Positions 24,935 through 34,585 of a stretch of DNA of 64,000 nucleotides are shown in pieces. Under the pieces are notes generated by a model, which did not search any database, was not told where the DNA came from, and worked only from the letters and a program-made list of their open reading frames with translations. Source of the DNA: Acidimicrobiaceae bacterium. Lineage in GTDB: Bacteria > Actinomycetota > Acidimicrobiia > Acidimicrobiales > RAAP-2. The number at the start of each line of letters is the position of its first letter. Positions within the stretch are counted from its first letter, which is position 1. The DNA lies in NCBI GenBank assembly GCA_003151235.1, contig PLWZ01000037.1:27857-91856 (forward strand), read 5' to 3'. Made by a program: the position numbers and the translations under genes.

Positions 24935-26332
24935 TCAGGCTTCCTCGAGGTAGTCGCGCAGTAGGTAGGCGGCGTCGGGTCGGCGCAGCTTGGCCAGCGT
25001 CTTCGACTCGATCTGGCGGACCCTTTCCCGGGTGACCCCGAACGCCTTGCCGACCTCCTCGAGCGTCCTGATCTTCCCGTCTTCCAAACCGAAGCGCATC
25101 CGCACGACGTCTTGCTCTCGGTGCGACAGATACGCGAGCGCCTCTTTCACCGCCTTGTCGAGCATCGCACGGGTGGCCGCGTCGTCGGGTACGACCGCGG
25201 CGCGATCCTCGATCAGATCGGACAGGCTGAAGTCGTCCTCGTCACCGACCGGCTGCTCGAGCGAGATGGTGTCCTGGTTGATGCGCTGAATCTCTCGGAC
25301 TCGGTCGATCGGGAACTCGACCCGGGATGCGAGCTCCTCTGCGGTCGGTTCCCGGCCGAGCTCTTGGAGCAGCTGGCGCTGCGCCCACACGACCTTGTTG
25401 ATCGTCTCGACCATGTGCACCGGGATCCGAATCGTTCGGGCCTGATCGGCGATCGCCCTCGTGATCGCCTGGCGGATCCACCACGTTGCATAGGTGGAGA
25501 ACTTGAAGCCCTTCGTGTAGTCGAACTTCTCGACCGCACGCATGAGGCCGAGGTTGCCCTCCTGGATCAGATCCAAGAAGGCGAGGCCGCGGTTGCGGTA
25601 GCGCTTGGCGATGGAGACGACGAGGCGGAGGTTGGCCTCGATGAGCACGTCCTTGGCCTGGTGGCCCTTGCGGACGAGCCGCCGGTCCTTCGACGGCTCG
25701 GTGCTCGGCTCGGCGTCGCTCTCGGCCCCTTCGAGCGCGGCCAGTCGAGCGGCGGCGGCGAGGCCCGCCTCGATCCGCTGGGCCATCTCGACCTCGAGCT
25801 CGGCGCTCAGGAGAGCGACCTTGCCGATCTCCTTCAGGTAGGTGTGGACCGGGTCCTCGGAAGCGCCGGAACCGAAGTATTCCCCGTTGCTCTGCGCGCG
25901 CCCCTTGGCGGTGCTCTGGCCGCGGCTCTTCGTTTCGTTGGTCGACGACGCAGCGCGCTCGTCGCGTGCGGCGGTGGTCGCACGCTTCACCTTGGCCCGC
26001 GAATCCTTGCCATCGTCGTGGTCGGGGTCGTCGTCGTCGGATACGTCGAGAACCTGGTCCTCACTCTCGAACGCGATTCCCTCGTCACCGACGCGCTGGA
26101 CGAGCTGATCGATGACTTCGGGACTCAACTCCACCTCGCGGACAACCTCGACCAGGTCGGCGGGCGTGAGGACCCCTTGTGCGCGGCCTCGCTGCAACAC
26201 TTCTTCGAACTCTTCGGTGGGCACTCCGGCCGGCAGCGGTGCGGGCGCGGCATCAGACGATCCGTTGGTGTGGGTCTTCCCGCGTGGAGTCTTCTGAGTG
26301 CTGGGTGTGTCGCGTGGGGCCCGCCCGGCCAT
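24935..26332 (-). CDS. rpoD: Primary RNA polymerase sigma factor
   Basis: 465 aa from the ATG at 26330-26332, which overlaps the dnaG stop by one base (TGATG). The product has a region 1.1-like N-terminus, an acidic/Lys linker, region 1.2 ([20 protein letters not shown]), regions 2.1-2.4 ([40 protein letters not shown]), region 3 and region 4.2 ([19 protein letters not shown]). This is a group 1 (housekeeping) sigma by conservation of 2.4 and 4.2. A dnaG-rpoD order echoes the macromolecular-synthesis operon of other bacteria; rpsU is not present. An upstream in-frame Met would lengthen the protein into the dnaG reading frame and is rejected. Confidence 0.95.
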   Translation of the reverse strand: MAGRAPRDTPSTQKTPRGKTHTNGSSDAAPAPLPAGVPTEEFEEVLQRGRAQGVLTPADLVEVVREVELSPEVIDQLVQRVGDEGIAFESEDQVLDVSDDDDPDHDDGKDSRAKVKRATTAARDERAASSTNETKSRGQSTAKGRAQSNGEYFGSGASEDPVHTYLKEIGKVALLSAELEVEMAQRIEAGLAAAARLAALEGAESDAEPSTEPSKDRRLVRKGHQAKDVLIEANLRLVVSIAKRYRNRGLAFLDLIQEGNLGLMRAVEKFDYTKGFKFSTYATWWIRQAITRAIADQARTIRIPVHMVETINKVVWAQRQLLQELGREPTAEELASRVEFPIDRVREIQRINQDTISLEQPVGDEDDFSLSDLIEDRAAVVPDDAATRAMLDKAVKEALAYLSHREQDVVRMRFGLEDGKIRTLEEVGKAFGVTRERVRQIESKTLAKLRRPDAAYLLRDYLEEA

Positions 26333-28254
26333 CAAACCTCCCGACGCCGTTCGAGGAGCCAGGCTAGCAACCACGACATGGCCTCGCTGCCATCGGTGTC
26401 GTCGTCGAGCTTCTCCAACCACCGTCGCACGGTGGCCGTTTCCAGGTGCGTTTCCTCGAGTCCGGCCGGCGAAATTCTGGTCTGAACCTGCAGGTCAGAG
26501 AGCGCTCGCTTGCTTGCCTCCCGTATCAGTCGAGCGATCACCGCGTCGACGGGATCCCTCAACGGCTCGTCCGAGATCACCGGCTCTTCGACTGCGACGC
26601 GTCGGAGCAGGTCGGCGACGTCGGGCGGCGCTCCGTCGATCGCGTCGTGCAGATTCTCGGCGTCGGCGAGGGCGAGGAACGCCCTGCGCTGGAGTTCATC
26701 GCTAAACAGCACGTCCTCGAGTCGGTCCGCGACCGCCTCGGGACGATGCACGGCCAGACGCAGGGCCTCCATCCCGGGACGGAGCGATGGGTCCGGCCGC
26801 GCATCGGGCACGGACCGGGCGGGGCGCTCGTCGTAGGGTCCGTCGGGAGGCTCGTCGCGGGGCGGCGGGCCTTCATCCCTCTGTGCGCGGTGCCTCGCTT
26901 CGTCGGGCTCTCGACCGGGGCGGGACGAAGACGGTGGCCTCGGACGACGTCTGGCCTCGTCCAGCCGGCGCCTGACCGCGTCGGGCTCAAGTCGGCACCA
27001 GTCCGAGACCGTCATCGCGTACTGGTCGCGCACGAGATCGTCCGGGTGCTCGGCAATGACGGCGATCGCAGCCTCGGCCGCCTTGGCCCGGCCCTCCGCC
27101 GTCGACCGATCGGCGCCCTGGAGGACCCGGTCCAGCCGGAACTGGAGGAACGGCCGACTCTCGGCCACCGCCGCCGCCAACGCCTTGGGGTCGCGGGCGG
27201 CCAACTCACCGGGGTCGGTTCCGGGTGGGAGGACCGCCACGGCCACGTCGACCTCGTGCTGGCGTTCCCACTCGTACACGCGGGCGGTTGCGTTCTCCCC
27301 GGCGCTGTCGGCGTCGTACGCGAGGACGATCTTGCGGCCGAAGTTGCGCAGCACCCGGAAGTGCTCCTCGGCGAGTGCCGTGCCACACGTTGCGACCGCG
27401 CGCTCGACCCCGGCCTGGAAGAACCCGATCACATCGGTGTAGCCCTCGCAGACGACGACCTCACCCGTCGCCACGATGTCCTTCTTGGCCCAGTTCAGCC
27501 CGTAGAGGGTGCGGCGCTTCGAGTAGATCACCGTCTCTTGAGAATTCTTGTACTTCGGCTCGGGGCCCCGGTTGGGATCGGGGGCCGGCGCACCGGCACG
27601 GGGCGGGAGGATGCGGCCACCCAGGGCGACGGGGTGCCCCGACGGGTCGCAGATGGGAAAGATGATCCGACCCCTGAAGGCGTCCTGGCGCCTGCCGCGA
27701 CGGTTCACGAACCCGAGGCCGGTGGCGGTGAGGACCTTCTCGGACAGCTTGAGCGAGGTGCTCAGGGCATCCCAGTCATCGGGCGCCCATCCGAGCCGGA
27801 ATTGGCGGACGACCGAGCCGTCGTAGCCACGGGAGCGCAGATAGTCCCTGGCCGGCCCGGCGTCGGGAGCAGACAGCAGGCGCTGGTGGTACCAGGTGAC
27901 CGCCCGCTCCATGGCATCGAGGAGTTCGCTCTTCCATTTGGAGTCGGACCCCTTGCCGGCCCCTTCGTGCAGCGTGATCCCGGCTCGGCCGGCCAGCTGC
28001 CGGACGGCGTCGGCGAAGTCGAGCGTGTCGATGGCGCGAACGAAGGTGATCGCGTCGCCGGACGCCTGGCACCCGAAGCAGTAGTAGAAGCCCTCCTCAG
28101 CGTTGACGCTGAACGACGCCGTCTTCTCGGCGTGGAACGGGCACAACCCGACCCAGCGCCGGCCCTGCTGGCGGAGCGCGACCTGTTCCCCGATCAGAGC
28201 GACGATGTCGGTGGCCGCCCGAACTTGGGCTACCTCGTCGTCGGGGATGGCCAT
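26332..28254 (-). CDS. dnaG: DNA primase
   Basis: 640 aa. The N-terminal CHC2 zinc finger is [13 protein letters not shown] with [12 protein letters not shown]. The primase core and TOPRIM domain follow ([27 protein letters not shown]), and a C-terminal helicase-binding region begins near residue 500 after a Pro/Arg-rich linker. DnaG makes RNA primers at the replication fork and binds DnaB through its C-terminus. TACGGT ends 6 nt before the ATG with no ribosome binding site, suggesting a leaderless dnaG-rpoD message. Confidence 0.97.
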   Translation of the reverse strand: MAIPDDEVAQVRAATDIVALIGEQVALRQQGRRWVGLCPFHAEKTASFSVNAEEGFYYCFGCQASGDAITFVRAIDTLDFADAVRQLAGRAGITLHEGAGKGSDSKWKSELLDAMERAVTWYHQRLLSAPDAGPARDYLRSRGYDGSVVRQFRLGWAPDDWDALSTSLKLSEKVLTATGLGFVNRRGRRQDAFRGRIIFPICDPSGHPVALGGRILPPRAGAPAPDPNRGPEPKYKNSQETVIYSKRRTLYGLNWAKKDIVATGEVVVCEGYTDVIGFFQAGVERAVATCGTALAEEHFRVLRNFGRKIVLAYDADSAGENATARVYEWERQHEVDVAVAVLPPGTDPGELAARDPKALAAAVAESRPFLQFRLDRVLQGADRSTAEGRAKAAEAAIAVIAEHPDDLVRDQYAMTVSDWCRLEPDAVRRRLDEARRRPRPPSSSRPGREPDEARHRAQRDEGPPPRDEPPDGPYDERPARSVPDARPDPSLRPGMEALRLAVHRPEAVADRLEDVLFSDELQRRAFLALADAENLHDAIDGAPPDVADLLRRVAVEEPVISDEPLRDPVDAVIARLIREASKRALSDLQVQTRISPAGLEETHLETATVRRWLEKLDDDTDGSEAMSWLLAWLLERRREV

Positions 28255-28260
28255 GGTCGG

Positions 28261-28266
28261 ACCGTA
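28261..28266 (-). promoter_or_regulatory. Putative -10 element of dnaG-rpoD operon
   Basis: TACGGT on the minus strand, 6 nt before the dnaG ATG. Confidence 0.45.
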
Positions 28267-28308
28267 GTGGGAGGTTTGACCAAGCGATTCGTCGTTCCCG
28301 TCCCCCGC

Positions 28309-31254
28309 TCAGCGGCGGCGGCCGCGCTTCGCCACTGCCCTTGTGCGGGCCGGACCCGTGGCTGCCTTCTTCGCGACCCGCCTGGCCGGGGCCTTCTTCG
28401 CAGCGGTCTTCGTCGTCCCTCGTCGCACCGGCACCCTCTTGGCTGCCTTCTTCGCGACCCGCCTGGCCGGGGCCTTCTTCGCAGCGGTCTTGGTCGCAGC
28501 GGTCTTCTTCGCGACCCTCTTCGATGGCGCCTTCCTGACGGTCTTTTTCGCGGTCGTCTTTTTCGCGGCCGGCTTCTTGGCGGCGGGTCGTCTCACCGCC
28601 TTCTTGGCCACCGGCGTGCTCTCCAACACGGCCTGCGCCGCCGCCAGCCGCGCAACCGGGACCCGGAACGGTGAACAACTCACATAGTCGAGACCGGCCT
28701 CGTAGAAGGTCGCGATCGATGCAGGGTCGCCACCATGCTCCCCGCAGACCCCGATCTTGAGGCCCGGGCGAACGGCTCGACCGCGCTCCACACCGATCCG
28801 GACGAGCTCGCCGACCCCTTGAGCGTCGACGACCTCGAACGGATTGCGGGAGAGCAAGCCCTGCTCCAGGTACGCCGACATCATCCGACCCTCGACGTCG
28901 TCTCGGCTGAACCCGAACGTCATCTGCGTGAGGTCGTTGGTCCCGAACGAGAAGAACTCGGCGAACTCGGCCAGGTCGCCGGCCCGCAGTGCCGCCCGGG
29001 GCGTCTCGATCATCGTGCCGATGCTCACGTCGATGGCTCGGGCCGACCCCCGCCCGGGAGTGCCGAGCTCGGCCGCAACCGCCTCTTCGACCCAGCTCCG
29101 CGCGAGCGCCAGCTCGGGCCCCGAGACGGTGAGCGGGATCATGACCTCGATGATCGGGCGACCGCCCTGGCTCACTCGGTGGGTCGCAGCCTGCATCAGC
29201 GCGCTGACCTGCATGCCGTAGAGGCCCGGCTTGATCACCCCGAGGCGCACGCCGCGGGTGCCGAGCATCGGGTTGGCCTCCTGCCAGGCCTGCGCCGCTG
29301 CGTAGAGCCGCCGCTCCCCCGCATCCAATCCGACCGTCGCCTCCTTGATTGCGAGCTCGTGGGTGGACGGCAGGAACTCGTGGAGCGGCGGGTCGAGCAG
29401 CCGGATGGTGACGGGCAGCCCGTCCATGGCCTCCAGGATCTCGATGAAGTCGGCCCGCTGGGCCACCCGGAGCTCCTCGAGCGCCGCCGTCTCCTCCTCG
29501 GGAGTGTCGGCCAGGATCATCCGCCGCACGATCGGCAGCCGGTCCTCGGCGAGGAACATGTGCTCGGTCCGGCAGAGCCCGATGCCCTCGGCCCCCAACT
29601 GGCGGGCGTTGGCGGCGTCGGGCCCGGTGTCGGCGTTCGCCCGCACCTTCAGGTGACCCCGGCGGATGGTGTCGGCCCACTCGAGGATCGTGAGGAATTC
29701 CTCGCTCGGCTCGGCGGCGGTGAGCGGGATCTGGCCGAGGACGACCGTGCCCTCGGTGCCGTCGATCGACAGCCAGTCCCCCTCAGCCACGGTCACGTCG
29801 CCCACCGACACCGAACGGTCCCCCAATCGCAGTGCCTCGGCGCCGACGACGGCCGGCTTGCCCCAGCCCCGGGCCACGACGGCGGCGTGGCTCACCAGGC
29901 CGCCCCGCGCGGTCAGGATCCCCTGCGCGGCCAGCATCCCGTGGACGTCTTCGGGGGACGTCTCCGAGCGCACCAGCACGACGGCCTCGCCGCGGGCGGC
30001 GGCCGCGGCCGCGTCATCAGCGGTGAAGTAGGCCTTGCCGACGGCGGCGCCCGGCGACGCGCCGAGGCCCCTGGTCAAGATCTTGTGATCGCCCCCCTGG
30101 GCGAACTGGGGGTGGAGCACCGATTCGAGGTGGTCCTCGGTGATCCGCTGCACCGCCTCGGCCTTGGTGAGCCTGATCTCCCGCTCGGTCGTCATCTCGG
30201 CCGCCATCCGGAGGGCGGCCCGCCCGGTGCGCTTGCCCACGCGCGTCTGGAGCATCCAGAGCTTGCCCTGGTCGATCGTGAACTCGGTGTCGCACATGTC
30301 GCGGTAGTGCCGTTCCAGGCGGGCGAAGATCGCCATCAACTCCGCGTAGACGGGCGGGAACTCGGTCTCGAGCGCGGCGAGGGGCTCGGTGTTGCGGATG
30401 CCCGCGACCACGTCCTCGCCCTGCGCGTTCACCAAGAAGTCGCCGTAGGCGCCCTTGGCGCCCGTCGCGGGGTCGCGGGTGAAGCCGACGCCGGTGCCCG
30501 ATCGGTTGTCGCGGTTGCCGAACACCATCGCCTGGACGTTGACGGCCGTCCCGAGGTCGTGCGGGATGTGCTCGCGGTCCCGATAGGCGCGGGCGCGGGC
30601 CCCGTCCCAACTGCGGAACACCGCCTCGATCGCGCCCTTCAGCTGCTCGGCCGGGTCTTGGGGGAACGGGCTCTTGGTGTGACGCTCGACGAGTGACTTG
30701 TACGACTCGACGAGTGACACCAACAGCTCCGTCGGCACCTGCGCGTCCGACGTCGTGCCGGCCTTCTCCTTCGCCTGGTCGAACAGTGTGTCGAACTCCT
30801 CGCCGGGCAGGTCGAGCACGATGCGCGCGTACATCGAGACGAACCGCCGGTACGAGTCGTAGGCGAACCGCTCGTCGTTGGTCTGGGTGGCCAATCCCGC
30901 CACCGAGCGGTCGTTCAGCCCGAGGTTGAGAACCGTGTCCATCATCCCGGGCATCGAGAACTTGGCCCCCGAGCGGACCGAGACGAGAAGTGGGTCGGCG
31001 GGGTCGCCGATCACCTTGCCCATCGCCCGCTCGAGTCGCCGACGGGCCCGCGCCACCTCGGTGTCGAGGGTGGCCGGCCACCCACCGGCCATGTACGCGC
31101 GGCACGCGTCGGTGGAGATGGTGAAGCCGGGCGGCACCGGCAGCCGCAATACCGACGTCATTTCGGCCAGGTTGGCCCCCTTGCCGCCGAGGAGGTCCTT
31201 CATCTCCATCGGAGGGCGGCGGTGCGCGTGGTCGAAATCGAAAACGTAAGGCAT
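28309..31254 (-). CDS. ppdK: Pyruvate phosphate dikinase with a histone H1-like C-terminal tail
   Basis: 981 aa. The first 883 residues cover the whole enzyme: the ATP-grasp N-domain (LLGGKGANLAEMTSVLRLP), the phosphohistidine segment (TARGGLVSHAAVVARGWGKP) and the C-terminal PEP/pyruvate barrel with the catalytic Cys (IGVCGEHGGDPAS). PPDK interconverts ATP, pyruvate and phosphate with AMP, PEP and pyrophosphate. Residues 884-981 are an added Lys/Ala/Arg/Pro tail (KKPAAKKTTAKKT; KKAPARRVAKKAA) like histone H1 or actinobacterial HupB tails, in which an 18-residue block occurs twice. Ordinary PPDKs end near residue 880. A tail binding DNA or RNA is likely on charge alone. A GAGGAG site lies 6 nt before the ATG. 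Confidence 0.93.
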   Translation of the reverse strand: MPYVFDFDHAHRRPPMEMKDLLGGKGANLAEMTSVLRLPVPPGFTISTDACRAYMAGGWPATLDTEVARARRRLERAMGKVIGDPADPLLVSVRSGAKFSMPGMMDTVLNLGLNDRSVAGLATQTNDERFAYDSYRRFVSMYARIVLDLPGEEFDTLFDQAKEKAGTTSDAQVPTELLVSLVESYKSLVERHTKSPFPQDPAEQLKGAIEAVFRSWDGARARAYRDREHIPHDLGTAVNVQAMVFGNRDNRSGTGVGFTRDPATGAKGAYGDFLVNAQGEDVVAGIRNTEPLAALETEFPPVYAELMAIFARLERHYRDMCDTEFTIDQGKLWMLQTRVGKRTGRAALRMAAEMTTEREIRLTKAEAVQRITEDHLESVLHPQFAQGGDHKILTRGLGASPGAAVGKAYFTADDAAAAAARGEAVVLVRSETSPEDVHGMLAAQGILTARGGLVSHAAVVARGWGKPAVVGAEALRLGDRSVSVGDVTVAEGDWLSIDGTEGTVVLGQIPLTAAEPSEEFLTILEWADTIRRGHLKVRANADTGPDAANARQLGAEGIGLCRTEHMFLAEDRLPIVRRMILADTPEEETAALEELRVAQRADFIEILEAMDGLPVTIRLLDPPLHEFLPSTHELAIKEATVGLDAGERRLYAAAQAWQEANPMLGTRGVRLGVIKPGLYGMQVSALMQAATHRVSQGGRPIIEVMIPLTVSGPELALARSWVEEAVAAELGTPGRGSARAIDVSIGTMIETPRAALRAGDLAEFAEFFSFGTNDLTQMTFGFSRDDVEGRMMSAYLEQGLLSRNPFEVVDAQGVGELVRIGVERGRAVRPGLKIGVCGEHGGDPASIATFYEAGLDYVSCSPFRVPVARLAAAQAVLESTPVAKKAVRRPAAKKPAAKKTTAKKTVRKAPSKRVAKKTAATKTAAKKAPARRVAKKAAKRVPVRRGTTKTAAKKAPARRVAKKAATGPARTRAVAKRGRRR
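28359..28410. repeat. 52-bp perfect direct repeat, copy 1 (in ppdK tail)
   Basis: Identical to 28440-28491; the offset of 81 bp (27 codons) keeps the frame, duplicating AKKAPARRVAKKAA in the tail. Confidence 0.9.
28440..28491. repeat. 52-bp perfect direct repeat, copy 2 (in ppdK tail)
   Basis: Second copy of the 52-bp unit. Perfect identity points to a recent tandem expansion within the tail. Confidence 0.9.
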
Positions 31255-31287
31255 CAGGTCTCCTCGCCCGTTCGGTCGGGGGGATTC

Positions 31288-31293
31288 ACCTTA
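31288..31293 (-). promoter_or_regulatory. Putative -10 element of ppdK
   Basis: TAAGGT on the minus strand would start a leader of about 27 nt that contains the GAGGAG ribosome binding site, so this gene, unlike many neighbours, is not leaderless. Confidence 0.4.
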
Positions 31294-31397
31294 CCGGTCG
31301 TGTCGCGTGCGATTTGCTGGGCAAACGCTGCGGTTTGGCATCACAGTCGCCCCCTCCTGGGTCGGGTCCAAGTGCTTGTCAGCCGGGTTGCCGGTCG

Positions 31398-31403
31398 TAA
31401 GGT
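31398..31403 (+). promoter_or_regulatory. Putative -10 element of ABC transporter operon
   Basis: TAAGGT, 6 nt before the ATG at 31410. Confidence 0.4.
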
Positions 31404-31409
31404 GCGAGG

Positions 31410-32426
31410 ATGCCCGACCCCCCGGCGATCGAGGCACACGACCTCACCAAGACGTTCGCCAAGGGAAACGTGCTTGCGCTCGACGGGCTCTCGTTCGAGA
31501 CGCCGCCCGGCACCGTGCTCGGTGTCCTGGGTCCCAACGGCGCCGGGAAGACGACGGCCGTCCGCATCCTGTGCACCGTGCTCATCCCCGACAGCGGCCG
31601 GGCGGCCATCTTGGGTCTCGACGTCGTGCGCGACGCAGTGGCGGTCCGCCGCATCATCGGGCTGGCCGGCCAGAACGCGGCCGTCGACGAGAACCTCTCG
31701 GGCCGCCAGAACCTCCAGATGGTCGGCCGCCTGAGCCACATGGCCCGTGGCCAAGCCAAGAAGCGGGCCGAGGAGCTCCTCGAGCAGTTCGGCTTGACCA
31801 ACGCGGCGAGCCGATCCCTCAAGACCTACTCGGGTGGGATGCGTCGCCGCCTCGACCTGGCGGCCGCCCTGGTCGCGCAGCCGCCAATCCTCTTCTTCGA
31901 CGAGCCGACGACCGGTCTCGACCCCCAGACCCGCAAGGACATGTGGACCTGGACCGAACGGCTGGTCGCCGAGGGGACCACGGTCCTTCTCACGACCCAG
32001 TATCTGGAGGAGGCGGACCGGTTAGCCGATCAGGTGATCGTGGTCGACCACGGCAAGGTGATCGCGCAGGGGACGCCCAGTTCCTTGAAGGCCGACCTCG
32101 GGAGCACCGTCTTGTTGGTCACCTTGGAGAACGCCGAGACAGCGCAGCGGGCCGCGGCGCTGCTCGGGCCATTGGGCAGCCGTGTGCCCATCGTCGAGGA
32201 CGCGCAGGTGGAGTGGAGTGTGGAGAACGGTCCGAAGGCTGGGAGCGAGGCGCTGCGGGCGCTCGACGCCGCGGGAATCACCGTGCTCGGGCTGGTGTTG
32301 CGCGAGCCGAGCCTCGACGAGGTCTTCTTGAAGTTGACCGGACACCGCGCCGAGTCCGGACCGCCGGCCGCGGGCACCCAAACGTCGCCTGAGGCGGTCG
32401 GACGGAGGGTGCGCTCAGCCAGATGA
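31410..32426 (+). CDS. ABC transporter ATP-binding protein, DrrA-like
   Basis: 338 aa. Walker A is LGPNGAGKTTAVRIL (near 38), the signature is KTYSGGMRRRLDLAAALVA, Walker B is ILFFDEPTTGLDPQTR, and the H-loop is VLLTTQYLEEADRLAD. A C-terminal extension of about 90 residues after residue 230 (LGLVLREPSLDEVFLKLTGH) is the DrrA-type regulatory domain. The family powers export of drugs or lipids through a paired ABC-2 permease. That permease follows with a 4-nt ATGA overlap. The substrate is unknown. Confidence 0.93.
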   Translation: MPDPPAIEAHDLTKTFAKGNVLALDGLSFETPPGTVLGVLGPNGAGKTTAVRILCTVLIPDSGRAAILGLDVVRDAVAVRRIIGLAGQNAAVDENLSGRQNLQMVGRLSHMARGQAKKRAEELLEQFGLTNAASRSLKTYSGGMRRRLDLAAALVAQPPILFFDEPTTGLDPQTRKDMWTWTERLVAEGTTVLLTTQYLEEADRLADQVIVVDHGKVIAQGTPSSLKADLGSTVLLVTLENAETAQRAAALLGPLGSRVPIVEDAQVEWSVENGPKAGSEALRALDAAGITVLGLVLREPSLDEVFLKLTGHRAESGPPAAGTQTSPEAVGRRVRSAR

Positions 32427-33241
32427 GCACAGTGCCGGTGAACAAGAACGCAGCGCTCCGACCGAGCGGACGGCTCGAGGGGATCGGTTGGCTGGTCAAC
32501 GACTCCTTGACGATCGCCTGGCGCTATCTCGCCGCGATGCTCCGGCTGCCCGAATCCATCGTGTTCTCGGTTATCCAACCGATGCTGCTGGTGCTGATGT
32601 TCCGCTACGTGTTCGGCGGCGCGATCAAGGGCGTGCACGGCTCCTACGTCAACTACCTGATGCCCGGGGTCTTCGTACAGACGGTGGCGTTCGGGGCGGT
32701 CGTCTCCGCCGTCGGGGTGGCCGAGGACATCCAAAAGGGAATCATCGAACGGTTCCGCGCGCTGCCGATGGCACGCTCGGCGGTGTTGGCCGGCCGCACG
32801 CTCTCGGACCTCACGCGCAACGCCTGCTCGATCGCCCTCATGGCCGGGCTCGGGTTCGCGGTCGGCTTCCGCATCGGGACCAACGTGCCCGCCTTCTTGG
32901 CCGGGCTCGGCATCCTCTTGTTCTTTTCTTGGGCCCTTAGCTGGGGCTTCTCGTTCATCGGACTCGTGGTGAGAAACAGCGAGACCGCCCAGGTGGCCAC
33001 ATTCCCGATTCTGTTGCCCTTCACGTTCGCCTCGTCGGCCTTCGTGCCGGTGCGGACCATGCCCGGTTGGCTGCAGGCATTCGCCAAGTATCAGCCGGTG
33101 AGCCAGGTCGTGAACGCCTGCCGGGCCCTCATGGACGGCGGTCCGACGTCGTTCCACGTCTTGATCGCGCTGGCGTGGTGTTTCGGGTTGGTGGCGGTGC
33201 TGGCGCCGCTGGCCGTCCGCCGCTATCGCCGGCCAGCCTGA
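32423..33241 (+). CDS. ABC-2 type permease, DrrB-like
   Basis: 272 aa, with six predicted membrane helices (for example SIVFSVIQPMLLVLMFRYVF and ILLFFSWALSWGFSFIGLVV). The ABC-2 signature is EDIQKGIIERFRALPMARSAVL. It partners the ATPase encoded upstream to form an exporter in the cytoplasmic membrane. The end is 3 nt from the stop of the convergent glyS gene, leaving no room for separate terminators. Confidence 0.93.
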   Translation: MSTVPVNKNAALRPSGRLEGIGWLVNDSLTIAWRYLAAMLRLPESIVFSVIQPMLLVLMFRYVFGGAIKGVHGSYVNYLMPGVFVQTVAFGAVVSAVGVAEDIQKGIIERFRALPMARSAVLAGRTLSDLTRNACSIALMAGLGFAVGFRIGTNVPAFLAGLGILLFFSWALSWGFSFIGLVVRNSETAQVATFPILLPFTFASSAFVPVRTMPGWLQAFAKYQPVSQVVNACRALMDGGPTSFHVLIALAWCFGLVAVLAPLAVRRYRRPA

Positions 33242-33244
33242 GGC

Positions 33245-34585
33245 TCAGCCGGGCGCCGCCCGCGACGCGAGCTCGGCCAGCAACCCGTCGACCGGGCAGC
33301 GGACCTGTTCGGTCGTGTCCCGGTCGCGCACGGTGACCGCGCCGTCCTCCAACGAGTCGAAGTCGATGGTCACGCACCACGGGGTCCCCACCTCGTCCTG
33401 GCGTCGGTAACGGCGGCCGATCGACTGGGTGGTGTCGTAGTCGCACATGTAGTGCGGTTGGAGCATCGAGAGAACCCGGCGCGACAGCCCGGCCAGCTCC
33501 TCCTTACGCGACAGCGGGAGGACGGCGACCTGGTACGGCGCGAGCCGCCAGTCGAGGTGGAGCACCGTGCGGGCCTCGCCTGCCACCTCGTCCTCGGCGT
33601 AGGCGGCGAGGAGGAAGACCATCATCGCCCGGGTCGCCCCGAGGGCCGGCTCGATGACGTGGGGGACGTATCGCTCACCCGACGCCTGGTCGAAGTACTC
33701 CAGCCGCTCGCCCGAGCCCTTGATGTGGGCCTGCAGGTCGAAGTCGCCCCGGTTGGCCACGCCCTCGAGCTCGTCCCAGCCCCACGGGAACAGGAACTCG
33801 ATGTCGGCGGTCTGGGCGGAGTAGTGGGACAGCTCGTCGGCCTCGTGGTGGCGGACCCGGAGCAAGTCGTCGGGCATCCCGAGGTCCCGGTACCAGGCCA
33901 GCCGCTCCGCCAGCCAATACTCGAACCACTTGGACGCCTCGGCCGGCGGGACGAAGTACTCCATCTCCATCTGCTCGAACTCGCGGGTCCGAAAGACGAA
34001 GTTCTGCGGCGTGATCTCGTTTCGGAACGACTTGCCGACCTGCGCGATGCCGAAGGGCGGCTTCTTGCGGGTGGTGGTCAAGACGTTGGCGAAGTTGGTG
34101 AACATCCCCTGGGCGGTCTCGGGGCGCAGATAGGCGACGGTGCCCTCGTCCTCGACCGGGCCGGCGTGGGTCTTGAACATGAGGTTGAACGACCGCGGTT
34201 CGGTGAAGTCCGTCGACCCGCAGTTGGGGCAGACGCCGTCGATCCTGTCGGCCCGCCACCGCTCCTTGCACTTGCGGCAGTCGACCAACGGATCGGTGAA
34301 GTTCTCGAGGTGCCCGGAGGCAGCCCAGATCGCGGCCGGGGACAGGATCGCCGCGTCGAGGCCGACCACGTCGTCGCGCATCTTCACCATCGAGCGCCAC
34401 CAGGCGTCCTTCACGTTGCGCAGCATGTTGACGCCGAGGGGCCCGTAGTCGTAGGTGGACCGGAAACCGCCGTAGATCTCGGCCGACGGGAAGACGAACC
34501 CGCGGCGCTTGCACAGGTTGACGACCTTCTCCATCAGGCCGTCGGTCGATGACGCCGTCGACCCGCCCTGCTCGTCGTCGGTCAT
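33245..34585 (-). CDS. glyS: Glycyl-tRNA synthetase, alpha2 type
   Basis: 446 aa from the ATG at 34583-34585, which overlaps the hemW stop (ATGA). It is a class II synthetase of the single-chain dimeric type. Near the N-terminus is FVFPSAEIYGGFRSTYDYGP, and a zinc site CRKCKERWRADR then CPNCGS lies in the insertion. Motif 2 is KSFRNEITPQNFVFRTREFE and motif 3 is GATRAMMVFLL. The anticodon-binding domain forms the C-terminus (APYQVAVLPLSRK). It charges tRNA-Gly. It is the last gene of the uppS-recO-hemW chain. Confidence 0.96.
   Translation of the reverse strand: MTDDEQGGSTASSTDGLMEKVVNLCKRRGFVFPSAEIYGGFRSTYDYGPLGVNMLRNVKDAWWRSMVKMRDDVVGLDAAILSPAAIWAASGHLENFTDPLVDCRKCKERWRADRIDGVCPNCGSTDFTEPRSFNLMFKTHAGPVEDEGTVAYLRPETAQGMFTNFANVLTTTRKKPPFGIAQVGKSFRNEITPQNFVFRTREFEQMEMEYFVPPAEASKWFEYWLAERLAWYRDLGMPDDLLRVRHHEADELSHYSAQTADIEFLFPWGWDELEGVANRGDFDLQAHIKGSGERLEYFDQASGERYVPHVIEPALGATRAMMVFLLAAYAEDEVAGEARTVLHLDWRLAPYQVAVLPLSRKEELAGLSRRVLSMLQPHYMCDYDTTQSIGRRYRRQDEVGTPWCVTIDFDSLEDGAVTVRDRDTTEQVRCPVDGLLAELASRAAPG

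Noticed and set aside
26446..28674. 742-codon open frame on the plus strand
   Set aside because: Antisense to dnaG, with no recognisable domain; typical high-GC shadow frame.
28735..30696. 653-codon plus-strand frame
   Set aside because: Antisense to ppdK, whose catalytic motifs are intact; no domain on the plus strand.
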